64,000 nucleotides of DNA from Actinomadura latina NBRC 106108 (GTDB lineage: Bacteria > Actinomycetota > Actinomycetes > Streptosporangiales > Streptosporangiaceae): NCBI RefSeq assembly GCF_001552195.1, contig NZ_BCQS01000007.1, positions 272,373 to 336,372 on the forward strand, in the 5' to 3' direction. Position 1 is the stretch's first letter; the number at the start of each line of letters is the position of its first letter. A program made the translations under genes and the position numbers. Shown in pieces: positions 41,776-50,456 of this stretch. The notes under the pieces are model-generated. The model was not told the origin of the DNA and searched no databases. It saw only the letters and a program-made list of their open reading frames with translations.

Positions 41776-42216
41776 TCAGAAGAGCGTGCCGCGGTACGGG
41801 TGGGGGCGGCTCCACGACTCCTCCCACATCAGCAGGGCCGCCTCCCATTCCGGGAGGTCGGGACGGAATTCGCGCACCAGGTCGCGGTTGTCGGGAATGG
41901 AGACGAGGAAGCGCCAGTAGTCTTCCGTCGCCTCACGGACCTCGGTGAGTGCGAAGTCGCCCCGCTCGGACTCCACCCAGTCGTTCTGTATGCGCACGGT
42001 GGCCGCGGAGAACTGCACGGTGTAATTCTCGCTGTCCCAGGGCTCCGTCGGCTTTCCGGACGCGGCGTCGGCGAGAGTGGCCAATGCGTCCAGGCAGACC
42101 CCTTTATAGATCGAAATGTCCGTCGTGATCCAGTTCCCCAGCCGCTGGAGCCGCTCATCATCGGCCTTGCAGTAGGGGAGCCTGAAGTCGTCGAGGGCGA
42201 AGGAAATCCCGTGCAC
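41776..42216 (-). CDS. Immunity-like protein, paralogue 2, next to the EndoU toxin
   Basis: A 146-residue acidic protein starting at GTG 42216. Key blocks are GISFALDDFRLPYCKADDERLQRLGNWITTDISIYKG, SENYTVQFSAATVRIQNDW, LTEVREATEDYWRFLVSIP and REFRPDLPEWEAALLMWEESWSRPHPYRG. These resemble a family of small immunity proteins that accompany EndoU-type toxins and CDI systems. It lies 18 bases after the EndoU toxin stop, the usual toxin-immunity spacing, so it most likely protects the producing cell from that nuclease. The match to a named Imm family could not be checked. Confidence 0.7.
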   Translation of the reverse strand: MHGISFALDDFRLPYCKADDERLQRLGNWITTDISIYKGVCLDALATLADAASGKPTEPWDSENYTVQFSAATVRIQNDWVESERGDFALTEVREATEDYWRFLVSIPDNRDLVREFRPDLPEWEAALLMWEESWSRPHPYRGTLF

Positions 42217-42234
42217 CGTGGCGGTCCTTTCACA

Positions 42235-42753
42235 TTATGGGACGATCGGCCAGCCGTGCGTGAAGCCGCCGCTGCCGTCATAGAACCCTTCAATGACGAC
42301 ATTATTGTAGGTGCCGCGCCACTTGTTGGGAAATCCCGGGACCGGGGAGGCGTTGTTGAAGGCGCCCGGGACGGCCGCATCCACCTGCGCCGGCGTCCAG
42401 TGATCAGGGTAGAAGGAGCTTTCCCCGCCATTCGGGCCGTTCTTCGGCTTCCAGGCGCCGTGCGGCGGGTTTATGGTCGGATCGAAGAATTCCGGTTTGG
42501 CGCGGTAGGCGCCGGTCCTGGGGTCCGTCACCTTGGTGCCGGGCTTGAGGCGCCGCCCCGGGAAGTCCTGGCCACCCGGACGGTAGTGGTAACCGGACCC
42601 CTTGGGCATGCCCGGTTTCACGTGTCCGCCGAACACGTGGTCTCTGAAATGCGGGGTCATCCGCCCCGGGCGGTTCCGCTTGTTCGCGCGCTTCAGGAAC
42701 TTCAAAGCGGCCGCCATAAGTCCCCCGGCCGCCTTGCCGCTGCCCTTAGCCAT
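42235..42753 (-). CDS. EndoU-type RNase toxin (displaced toxin cassette)
   Basis: A 172-residue toxin. A basic helical N-terminus (residues 1-32) precedes a bacterial EndoU nuclease domain: MTPHFRDHVFGGHVKPGMPKGSGYHYRPGG with H39/H44 as first catalytic histidine region and H56 as second. FPNKWRGTYNNVVIEGFYDGSGGFTHGWPIVP ends the protein. Family members cleave tRNA or other RNA in competing cells. It has no trafficking domain. Its ATG sits inside the stop of a 29-residue remnant of the trafficking protein (see 42746-42832), overlapping it by 8 bases. The immunity-like genes follow directly. Confidence 0.82.
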   Translation of the reverse strand: MAKGSGKAAGGLMAAALKFLKRANKRNRPGRMTPHFRDHVFGGHVKPGMPKGSGYHYRPGGQDFPGRRLKPGTKVTDPRTGAYRAKPEFFDPTINPPHGAWKPKNGPNGGESSFYPDHWTPAQVDAAVPGAFNNASPVPGFPNKWRGTYNNVVIEGFYDGSGGFTHGWPIVP

Positions 42754-42832
42754 TGAGGACGGCCAGGAGAGCCATGTCGATGAGCATGTCGGTGATCGCT
42801 CCGTAGGTCTCTTCGAAGACGGGGGTCTCGGC
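42746..42832 (-). pseudogene. 28-residue remnant of the trafficking-protein C-terminus
   Basis: On the minus strand this reads AETPVFEETYGAITDMLIDM then ALLAVLNG and stop. The intact gene at 44494 ends AEIPIFKEITGALIDMLIDM then ALQAILNG and stop; from the shared glutamate on, 18 of 27 residues are identical. The remnant has no start and begins 3 bases after the SUKH-4 stop. It marks the recombination junction at which a toxin cassette was exchanged. Confidence 0.85.
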
Positions 42833-42835
42833 GCG

Positions 42836-43357
42836 TCAGACGCGGCCTTCGAGTTGCATGAAGGCCGCGTTCCACCACGACTCGGGGTCGCGGAAGGCGT
42901 GCGGATCGAGGCGGGAGAGGCGCTCGCGCAGTTGCGCGGCGGGGGCGGCGCGGCTCGCGCGTCCCTGGTCCTCCCGGATGAGGATCTGCAGGTGGTAGAG
43001 GAACTCCACGAACGCCGCCATCGACGTGTTGACGGTCTCCAGGTCGGCATGCTCCTCCACGGTGAGCAGGACCACGGCCCCGGTGTCGCCGTCGAGGCAG
43101 TAGTACATCTGCTGTTCGGGGACGCCGCCGAGGACGATGAGCGCGAGCGGATCGCGGTCGCCGATCTGGATTTCGAGGACGTTGAACAGGTTGACATCGC
43201 CCTCGACGTAGGCGGTGAACACGGGATCGACCTCGGCGGGTATCGCCGCCTCGGGGGAGAGGCGGGCGACGTCGAAACTCACGGGCTCGACCCGGTCGGC
43301 GGGCAGGTACAGCAACCCGTCCTCACCCCACAGGGCGACCATGTCCCGGTAATCCAT
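42836..43357 (-). CDS. SUKH-4-like immunity protein
   Basis: A 173-residue acidic protein. MDYRDMVALWGEDGLLYLPADRVEPVSFD, the strand LNLFNVLEIQIGDRDPLALIVLGGV and the C-terminal segment HADLETVNTSMAAFVEFLYHLQIL fit the SUKH-4 family of toxin immunity proteins. It starts within the stop of the upstream SUKH gene (TGATG). It may neutralise the HNH toxin or a toxin lost during cassette exchange. It ends 3 bases before the trafficking remnant. ATG 43357 is used; a GTG directly before it would add one residue. Confidence 0.75.
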   Translation of the reverse strand: MDYRDMVALWGEDGLLYLPADRVEPVSFDVARLSPEAAIPAEVDPVFTAYVEGDVNLFNVLEIQIGDRDPLALIVLGGVPEQQMYYCLDGDTGAVVLLTVEEHADLETVNTSMAAFVEFLYHLQILIREDQGRASRAAPAAQLRERLSRLDPHAFRDPESWWNAAFMQLEGRV

Positions 43358-43884
43358 CACGACGCGTCCCGGTTCTCGGCGAGGCCGGTCTCGACCGCGA
43401 ACTCCCACCACCAGTCCGAGACACCGGTGATCTCCAGATAGCGCGTTCCCAGCAGGCAGTCGGCCACGAATTCGTCCAGGCCGGCGGTCAGCTGCCGGAA
43501 TTCGCTGTCCTCGAAGTGCTCCTTGCCGAGGTCGGGGAAATGCCACACCGCCCCGCTGTCGCGCCGCAGGAGGAGCGGAAAGTCGAAACAGGTCCCGAAG
43601 ACGAGCCAGGACTCCTTCTCCCCGCCGATGATCTGCCGCACGTCCGGGGAGTCCAGATAGAACTGGTTCGCCGGAATCCGCGTGTCCTTGAGCAGGGCGA
43701 TGCTGCCGGCTCGCGGAGCGTTCGAGAAGGAGAGCAGGTCGCGCAGATCCTCCGGAAGCGCGTCCCAGTCGGCGGCGTTCGCCTCGGGGCCGCCGGGCGG
43801 CAGCTCCGCGAACATGTACGAATCCTCGCGGTCGGCGAGGAGGGCGGCCGCGCGCTGCAGTTTCTGAAGTGTGCTCGGCCTCAT
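43357..43884 (-). CDS. SMI1/KNR4 (SUKH)-family immunity protein
   Basis: A 175-residue protein with the SUKH layout: helical start (MRPSTLQKLQRAAALLADRED), then DWDALPEDLRDLLSFSNAPRAGSIALLKDTRIP, and WLVFGTCFDFPLLLRRDSGAVWHFPDLG, ending in a helix DEFVADCLLGTRY. SUKH proteins neutralise nuclease toxins. It begins inside the HNH toxin stop (ATGA overlap), the position of the cognate immunity gene. A second SUKH-type gene follows with a 1-base overlap, so this may be a stack of two immunity genes from successive cassettes. Confidence 0.8.
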   Translation of the reverse strand: MRPSTLQKLQRAAALLADREDSYMFAELPPGGPEANAADWDALPEDLRDLLSFSNAPRAGSIALLKDTRIPANQFYLDSPDVRQIIGGEKESWLVFGTCFDFPLLLRRDSGAVWHFPDLGKEHFEDSEFRQLTAGLDEFVADCLLGTRYLEITGVSDWWWEFAVETGLAENRDAS

Positions 43885-44501
43885 TCTATGATCCTGATGC
43901 GTATCGGTGTTCCATCGGGCAGGTCACGGATCTGCGGCCGAATTTGCCGGGAACCCACATGGTGATTGGTGAAAGTATCCAGATAGCGCAGGTTGTTGCG
44001 GAGATCCGGGCCGGCCAGCTGGAGTTCGTGGCGGTGGTCGAGTTGCATGCTACCATCCGTGATCCGCCTGATCAGGCTGCGGCTCAGTTCCGGGTTGCGC
44101 CGGCCGTACTGCTCGTGGATTCGCCGAATCAGATCCTGCTGGTGCGCCGTCGAGCGGCTCCGGTCCCGCGGTCGCACCGGATTGTGCGCCTTGAAGAGCT
44201 TGCCCTCGTCGCCGAGTTTCTTGAGCGCGTTCGCCTTGCGGCGGAATTCGGCCTTCGGCATTCCGGGCGCATGCCGGAGTTCGATCGTCACCGGCTTCTT
44301 CGGGCCGTGCCGCTCCGCCCAGCGGATGAAACTGGCCGCGGCCTTGAAGACGCCGCGGGCGCTGTTCTCCGACGCGCCTCGCGGCATGTGGTGCGAGCGG
44401 CGCGCGAGGACGAACTGGACGATCAGAACGAGCAGTGCCGCCCAGAGCCGGGCGTGGTTCCGCGCCGCCCCCGGCTCCTTTCGCCCGCCGCCCTTAGCCA
44501 T
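43881..44501 (-). CDS. HNH-type nuclease toxin
   Basis: A 206-residue basic protein. After a hydrophobic helix near residues 20-33 (WAALLVLIVQFVLA) and a basic middle, the C-terminus has SMQLDHRHELQLAGPDLRNNLRYLDTFTNHHVGSRQIRPQI. This is the D-H...LQ.GG..N(L)..LD...N pattern of HNH toxins, with D155-H156, N169/N170 and N179-H181. It likely cuts DNA in target cells. It begins with MAKGGGRKE; the ATG lies inside the stop of the trafficking gene (overlap ATGGCTAA). It is followed by SUKH immunity. It has no signal peptide, as expected for a WXG-type effector. Confidence 0.78.
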   Translation of the reverse strand: MAKGGGRKEPGAARNHARLWAALLVLIVQFVLARRSHHMPRGASENSARGVFKAAASFIRWAERHGPKKPVTIELRHAPGMPKAEFRRKANALKKLGDEGKLFKAHNPVRPRDRSRSTAHQQDLIRRIHEQYGRRNPELSRSLIRRITDGSMQLDHRHELQLAGPDLRNNLRYLDTFTNHHVGSRQIRPQIRDLPDGTPIRIRIIE

Positions 44502-44988
44502 TGAGGATGGCCTGGAGGGCCATGTCGATGAGCATGTCGATGAGGGCTCCGGTGATCTCCTTGAAGATGGGGATCTCGGCGAGCGAGGCGCCCAGGGTGG
44601 GGGCGGCGGTGGCGATGGCCTGGGCGATCTCGATGGCAAGGATGGTCAGCTGGACGATCACGTTGATCTTCAGGGCGAGGACGATGCCGCCGCACACCAT
44701 GAGGCCGGCGCCGATGATGTTGGCGGCGGTGGTGAAGTCCTGCAGGTTGGTGCTGGCGGAGTCCTCGGAGGTCCAGGCGGTGCGGAACGCCTCGATGTCG
44801 TCGCCCCTGTTGGCCTGCCACACGCGCGAAGCCTGGGCGTCGGCCTCGCCGAGGGGGCCCGAGTGGGAGCCGGCGAAGGACAGCCAGGAGCCGCCCATCT
44901 GCATCAGCTTGACCTCGTCGGCCTCGGGCCAGGTGTAGCCGAGCATCGACAGCAGCGAGATCAGCTCGCCGGGTAGTTGCAGGCCCAT
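44494..44988 (-). CDS. Helical WXG100-like trafficking protein preceding the toxin
   Basis: A 164-residue protein, mostly helical. MGLQLPGELISLLSMLGYTWPEADEVKLMQMGGSWLSFAGSHSGPL contains WXG-like features (W-P, W-L), and a hydrophobic helix follows near residues 89-120 (AANIIGAGLMVCGGIVLALKINVIVQLTILAI). The C-terminal DMLIDMALQAILNG is duplicated before the EndoU toxin. It probably carries or escorts the nuclease for type VII-like export. The overlap with the toxin start (8 bases) means the toxin could be made separately or fused by frameshift. Its own start overlaps the previous stop by one base. Confidence 0.75.
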   Translation of the reverse strand: MGLQLPGELISLLSMLGYTWPEADEVKLMQMGGSWLSFAGSHSGPLGEADAQASRVWQANRGDDIEAFRTAWTSEDSASTNLQDFTTAANIIGAGLMVCGGIVLALKINVIVQLTILAIEIAQAIATAAPTLGASLAEIPIFKEITGALIDMLIDMALQAILNG

Positions 44989-45317
44989 CAGCCGAGCACG
45001 TCCCGGACCCGGTTGATCTCGACGACGTTGTGCTGTTCGGCGGCGAAGTGGTTGGCGGCCACGGCCTGCACGGCGGTGCCGTCCTCCTCCATCGCCTCCA
45101 GGTTCTCCATGTAGCACTCGGCGGCGACCTCGTAGATCGCCTGGTAGCAGCCGCCGATGAGGAAACCGATGTCGTCGTTGCCCCAGGGCTCGCCGAATCC
45201 GGCGAGTTCGGCCTGGAATGCCTGCCAGTCGGACTTCAGCTGCTGCGCCGAAGTGCCGATGCCGATTCCCGAGCGGCGGATCCCCTCGGGATCGACCTCG
45301 TATCCCGGCATGCCCAT
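44988..45317 (-). CDS. WXG100-like (ESAT-6-family) small protein
   Basis: A 109-residue helical protein: MGMPGYEVDPEGIRRSGIGIGTSAQQLKSDWQAFQAELAGFGEPWGNDDIGFLIGGCYQAIYEVAAECYMENLEAMEEDGTAVQ. A W-x-G-like turn (PWGNDD) falls near residues 45-50 in the position of the WXG hairpin. Such proteins are type VII secretion substrates or chaperones for larger WXG effectors. It immediately precedes the trafficking protein and starts 19 bases after the YbaB-like genes. No ESX machinery (EccC etc.) is in this window. Confidence 0.75.
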   Translation of the reverse strand: MGMPGYEVDPEGIRRSGIGIGTSAQQLKSDWQAFQAELAGFGEPWGNDDIGFLIGGCYQAIYEVAAECYMENLEAMEEDGTAVQAVAANHFAAEQHNVVEINRVRDVLG

Positions 45318-45336
45318 GAGTTCTTCTCCCTGTCGG

Positions 45337-45732
45337 TCAGCGCTCGAAGCCGTTCATCAGGTCGCGCAAGGACTGCGTGTATTCGCCGAGTTGCCGCAGG
45401 CTCTGGTCCTGGGTTTCGCGCAGGCGGCCGATGAGCTCGTCGTCCAGGGCCCCGGCCGGGGAGGACGACGCGGCCATGGCGTCCAGCGCGTCGTTGATCG
45501 CGGCCATCGCGCGTTCGGCGATCTCCTGGGAGCCGAGCCGCGCGGCCCGGGGCCCGATCTCGACCGACTCGATCCGGCCGCCGGGGGCGACGACCGCGCG
45601 GACCGTCCGGTCGGGGTCGTGGCCCTCGCACTCCCCGCCCGCGGCGGGGGAGGCGTCCTGCGCCTTGGCGGCGGTTTCGAGGACGTCGCCGAGCAGCCGG
45701 CCGAGGTCCTCGGAGGCGCGTTCGTAGCTCAT
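45337..45732 (-). CDS. YbaB/EbfC-like protein 2
   Basis: A 131-residue protein. SYERASEDLGRLLGDVLETAAKAQD then VRAVVAPGGRIESVEIGPRAARLGSQEIAERAMAAINDALDAMA is the YbaB/EbfC alpha/beta core, with a coiled C-terminal helix (DELIGRLRETQDQSLRQLGEYTQSLRDLMNGFE). YbaB-like proteins often lead WXG toxin operons in Streptosporangiales. The start overlaps the previous gene by 4 bases, so it is coupled to its paralogue. The family binds DNA in its classic form; here it may be a chaperone or regulator of the toxin genes. Confidence 0.8.
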   Translation of the reverse strand: MSYERASEDLGRLLGDVLETAAKAQDASPAAGGECEGHDPDRTVRAVVAPGGRIESVEIGPRAARLGSQEIAERAMAAINDALDAMAASSSPAGALDDELIGRLRETQDQSLRQLGEYTQSLRDLMNGFER

Positions 45733-46178
45733 CGCATGCTCGCCCGGGCCTTGGCGAGTGCTTCGCCGATCGACTGGTTGATCATCGCGAGCTGCTGGAG
45801 GCCCTGTTCCTGGACGTCCCGCAGGGAGCTGACGAGCGCCGCCGGGTCGATGGCCGGTTCCGTGTCCGCGGCCTGCGCCTGGGCGCGCAGGTCGTCCAGC
45901 GCCGCGTTGGCGGCCGCGGCGATGTGCCGTCCGAGCTCCTCCGGCGAGGACCGCAGGGCGCGCGGGTCGAGCGCCAGGGAGGTCAGCCGGCCGCCCGCGG
46001 CGGTCGCCCGGACGCGCTCCTCGTCCGCCGTGCCGGTACCGCGTCCGGGCAGCGGTGGGGCCTGGTCGGATATCCCGTTTCTGCCCGGACCGGAATGGCC
46101 GGCGGTGCGCAGTGACCTCAGCCTTTCCCGTGCCTCGGCCAGGCGTTCCTCCGGACTGCCGGGCGAAGGTTCGGTCAT
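45729..46178 (-). CDS. YbaB/EbfC-like protein 1 (first gene of toxin operon)
   Basis: A 149-residue protein. A helical N-terminus (PEERLAEARERLRSLRTAG) is followed by VRATAAGGRLTSLALDPRALRSSPEELGRHIAAAANAALDDLRAQ, the YbaB core seen also in the next gene. ATG 46178 follows GGGGGAG and opens the operon that runs to 41313. The region just upstream (46179-46305) is comparatively AT-rich and probably holds the operon promoter. Its likely role in a WXG effector operon is accessory or regulatory, inferred from position. Confidence 0.8.
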   Translation of the reverse strand: MTEPSPGSPEERLAEARERLRSLRTAGHSGPGRNGISDQAPPLPGRGTGTADEERVRATAAGGRLTSLALDPRALRSSPEELGRHIAAAANAALDDLRAQAQAADTEPAIDPAALVSSLRDVQEQGLQQLAMINQSIGEALAKARASMR

Positions 46179-46305
46179 CGCGGCTCCCCCTGACGGTCAA
46201 CTGAATATCAGCCGAAACTTTACCAATCAGCGATGATCACGGCATGTCGGATAGCCAGTTGTTCTGGGTGATCTGTCGCTGAATGTGCGAATCGTCCCGT
46301 GGTGA

Positions 46306-47085
46306 TCAGGCGCCGGCGGGCGTCCGGGCGGGTGGCCGGCCGGTCAGGCGGGTGGTCAGGGACGCCGCCGACGTGCGGATTCGCGCGGCCAGGGCCGGCC
46401 AGGTCTCCGGCGGGTGGTCCTCGCGGCGGAACGTGACGGTTATCGCGGCCGTGGGATGGCCGGTGTGGTCGAAGGCGCAGGCGGCGATGCTCGCGAATCC
46501 CTCGGTGATGTGGCCGTCCTCCGCGGACCAGCCTCTCCTGGCGTCCTCCGCGAGGGTGCGGCGCAGGTCGCGCAGGGAAGTGGGGCCCTTGCCCGTGCGG
46601 TCCACGAAGCGGCCGGGGAACAGGGCGCGCACCTGGGCGGGCGGCAGATGCGCGAGGAGGGAGAGGCCACTGGCGGTCAGGTGGGCGGGCATGCGGACGC
46701 CCACGTCGGTCACCACCGTCGCGTGCCGGGGCGGCTGCTCCTTGAGGAGGTAGAGGGTCTCGGCACCGTGCAGGACGCCGAGCTGGGCGATCTCGCCCAC
46801 ATGGTCGACCAGGCGGCGGAGCAGGGGACGGGCCAGGCGCTCCAGGGGTTCGTGGCGCAGGTAGGCGGAGCCTATTTCGAAGGCCGCCACGCCCAGACCC
46901 CAGCGGCGCTCCTCCGGGACGTAGGCGACGAAGCCGTCCTCCGCCATCGCGGTGAGCAGGTGGTAGGTGCTGGAGCGGGGGAGTTCCAGGCTGCGGGCGA
47001 TGGACGACGCGGGGAGCGGGCCGGGCGCGGCCGCGAGGAGGCGCAGCACCGCCAGCGCGCGGCGGGCGGCGGGGACCTGGGGCAT
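46306..47085 (-). CDS. IclR-family regulator, likely hut operon repressor
   Basis: A 259-residue IclR regulator. The winged helix is RALAVLRLLAAAPGPLPASSIARSLELPRSSTYHLLTAMAEDGFV at residues 8-52. The effector domain includes VGEIAQLGVLHGAETLYLLKEQPPRHATVVTDVGVRMPAHLTASGLSLLAHLP and GWSAEDGHITEGFASIAACAFDHTGHPTAAITVTF. ATG 47085 is chosen; extending it upstream would cross the palindrome at 47094-47111. It diverges from hutH and probably controls histidine use, with urocanate or histidine as effector; this is inferred. Confidence 0.92.
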   Translation of the reverse strand: MPQVPAARRALAVLRLLAAAPGPLPASSIARSLELPRSSTYHLLTAMAEDGFVAYVPEERRWGLGVAAFEIGSAYLRHEPLERLARPLLRRLVDHVGEIAQLGVLHGAETLYLLKEQPPRHATVVTDVGVRMPAHLTASGLSLLAHLPPAQVRALFPGRFVDRTGKGPTSLRDLRRTLAEDARRGWSAEDGHITEGFASIAACAFDHTGHPTAAITVTFRREDHPPETWPALAARIRTSAASLTTRLTGRPPARTPAGA

Positions 47086-47093
47086 GGCCGCAT

Positions 47094-47111
47094 TGTCTCG
47101 TATCTGAGACA
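47094..47111. promoter_or_regulatory. IclR-type palindrome between the regulator and hutH
   Basis: TGTCTC (47094-47099) and GAGACA (47106-47111) are perfect inverted arms around a 6-base centre. The site is 9 bases from the IclR start and 67 from the hutH start at 47178. This is the expected place for autorepression and control of the hut operon. Confidence 0.75.
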
Positions 47112-47177
47112 CATGGCGCCGTTCCGGGGTGGGACGGGCGCCGGCGAGCGGGTCCAATGGTGGGTATGGGTGTTCCT

Positions 47178-48710
47178 ATGGTTGAGGTCGGGCCGGAAGC
47201 GCTGACGTTCCCGCAGGTCGTCGCCGTCGCGCGGGACGGCGCCCGGGTCGCGCTGACCGACGAGGCGTTGAAGCTGATCGGCGAGGCGCGGGCCCATATC
47301 GAGGAGCTGTCGGCCCGTCCCACGCCCGTGTACGGGGTTTCGACCGGGTTCGGGGCGCTCGCGACGAGGCACATCGCCCCGGAACTGCGCGACCAGCTGC
47401 AGCTCAACATCGTCCGGTCGCATGCGGCCGGGTCGGGGCCCGAGGTCGAGCGGGAGGTCGTCCGGGCGCTGATGCTGCTGCGGCTGCGGACGCTGGCCAC
47501 CGGGCGCACCGGCGTCCAGCCGACGACGGCGCGGACGCTCGCCGGACTGCTCAACGCCGGCATCACCCCGCAGGTCTTCGAGTACGGCAGCCTCGGGTGT
47601 TCCGGGGATCTCGCGCCGCTCGCCCACGTCGCGCTCGCGCTGATCGGCGAGGGGTCGGTCCGGGACGCGGGCGGTGAGCTGAAGCCGGCGGCGGAGGCGC
47701 TCGGCGCGGCCGGGATCACGCCCGTCAAGCTCGCGGCCAAGGAGGGGCTCGCCCTCCTGAACGGGACGGACGGCATGCTCGGCATGCTCGTCATGGCCAT
47801 CGAGGATCTCCGGAGGCTCCTCACGGCGGCCGATGTCGCCGCCGCGATGACCGTCGAGGCGCTGCTGGGGACGGACCGGGTCTTCGCCGCGGATCTGCAG
47901 GCGCTCAGGCCCCATCCGGGGCAGGCCGCGAGCGCCGCCAATCTGCGGGCGCTGCTCGCCGCGTCCGAGATCATGGAATCGCATCGCGGGCCCGACTGCA
48001 CCCGCGTCCAGGACGCCTACTCGCTGCGCTGTGCGCCGCAGGTGAACGGCGCGGCGCGCGACACCCTCCAGCACGCCGAAACGGTCGCGGGAAGGGAGAT
48101 GGCGTCCGCCATCGACAATCCCGTGGTGCTGCCGGACGGGCGGGTCGAGTCCAACGGCAATTTCCATGGGGCGCCCATCGCGTATGTGCTCGACTTCCTC
48201 GCGGTGCCGGTCGCCGACGTCGCCTCCATGTCGGAGCGGCGCACCGACCGGATGCTCGACAAGGGACGCTCTGGTGGGCTGCCCGCATTCCTCGCCGACG
48301 ATCCCGGCGTCGACTCCGGGCACATGATCGCCCAGTACACGCAGGCCGGGATCGTGTCGGAGTTGAAGCGGCTCGCGGCCCCGGCGAGCGCCGACTCGAT
48401 CCCGAGTTCGGCCATGCAGGAGGACCACGTCTCGATGGGGTGGAACGCGGCCCGGAAGCTGCGCAGGGCGGTGGACGGGCTGGCCCAGGTGATCGGCGTC
48501 GAGATCCTCACCGCCGCGCGGGCGCTGGACCTGCGCACCCCGCTGCGTCCCGGCCCGGCCACCGGCGCCGTCGTCGCGAAGCTGCGCGAGGCCGTCCCGC
48601 CGCCCGGCCCGGACCGCTACCTCGCCCCCGAGATCGCCGCCGCCACCGCGCTGGTGCGGGACGGCTCCCTCACCGCCGCCGCCGAAGCCGTCACCGGCCC
48701 CCTCTCGTAA
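47178..48710 (+). CDS. hutH: Histidine ammonia-lyase
   Basis: A 510-residue histidase that converts histidine to urocanate and ammonia. The active-site tyrosine is in [12 protein letters not shown]. The MIO triad reads Cys141-Ser142-Gly143 in [24 protein letters not shown], a Cys-Ser-Gly variant of the usual Ala-Ser-Gly. [20 protein letters not shown] closes the active site. ATG 47178 starts with the family N-terminus ([18 protein letters not shown]); an ATG at 47157 would add seven residues. It is the first gene of the hut operon and diverges from the IclR gene. Confidence 0.94.
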   Translation: MVEVGPEALTFPQVVAVARDGARVALTDEALKLIGEARAHIEELSARPTPVYGVSTGFGALATRHIAPELRDQLQLNIVRSHAAGSGPEVEREVVRALMLLRLRTLATGRTGVQPTTARTLAGLLNAGITPQVFEYGSLGCSGDLAPLAHVALALIGEGSVRDAGGELKPAAEALGAAGITPVKLAAKEGLALLNGTDGMLGMLVMAIEDLRRLLTAADVAAAMTVEALLGTDRVFAADLQALRPHPGQAASAANLRALLAASEIMESHRGPDCTRVQDAYSLRCAPQVNGAARDTLQHAETVAGREMASAIDNPVVLPDGRVESNGNFHGAPIAYVLDFLAVPVADVASMSERRTDRMLDKGRSGGLPAFLADDPGVDSGHMIAQYTQAGIVSELKRLAAPASADSIPSSAMQEDHVSMGWNAARKLRRAVDGLAQVIGVEILTAARALDLRTPLRPGPATGAVVAKLREAVPPPGPDRYLAPEIAAATALVRDGSLTAAAEAVTGPLS

Positions 48711-48720
48711 GGAGCCCGAC

Positions 48721-50373
<1,653 letters not shown>

Positions 50374-50376
50374 GTT

Positions 50377-50422
50377 GCGGCGTGTTGTTGTTATGGGGCG
50401 TCCCTTAACAACAACATGCCGC
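50377..50422 (+). promoter_or_regulatory. Long hairpin inside the hut operon
   Basis: A 17-bp stem pairs 50377-50393 (GCGGCGTGTTGTTGTTA) with 50406-50422 (TAACAACAACATGCCGC); there is one G-U wobble and a 12-base loop. It starts 3 bases after the hutU stop and ends 34 bases before the next start. The arms are much more AT-rich than the surroundings. It may attenuate expression of the downstream genes or stabilise the hutHU transcript. Confidence 0.75.
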
Positions 50423-50456
50423 AGATGAACGGTGGTGTCGGGGCGGGAGGAGAAGC

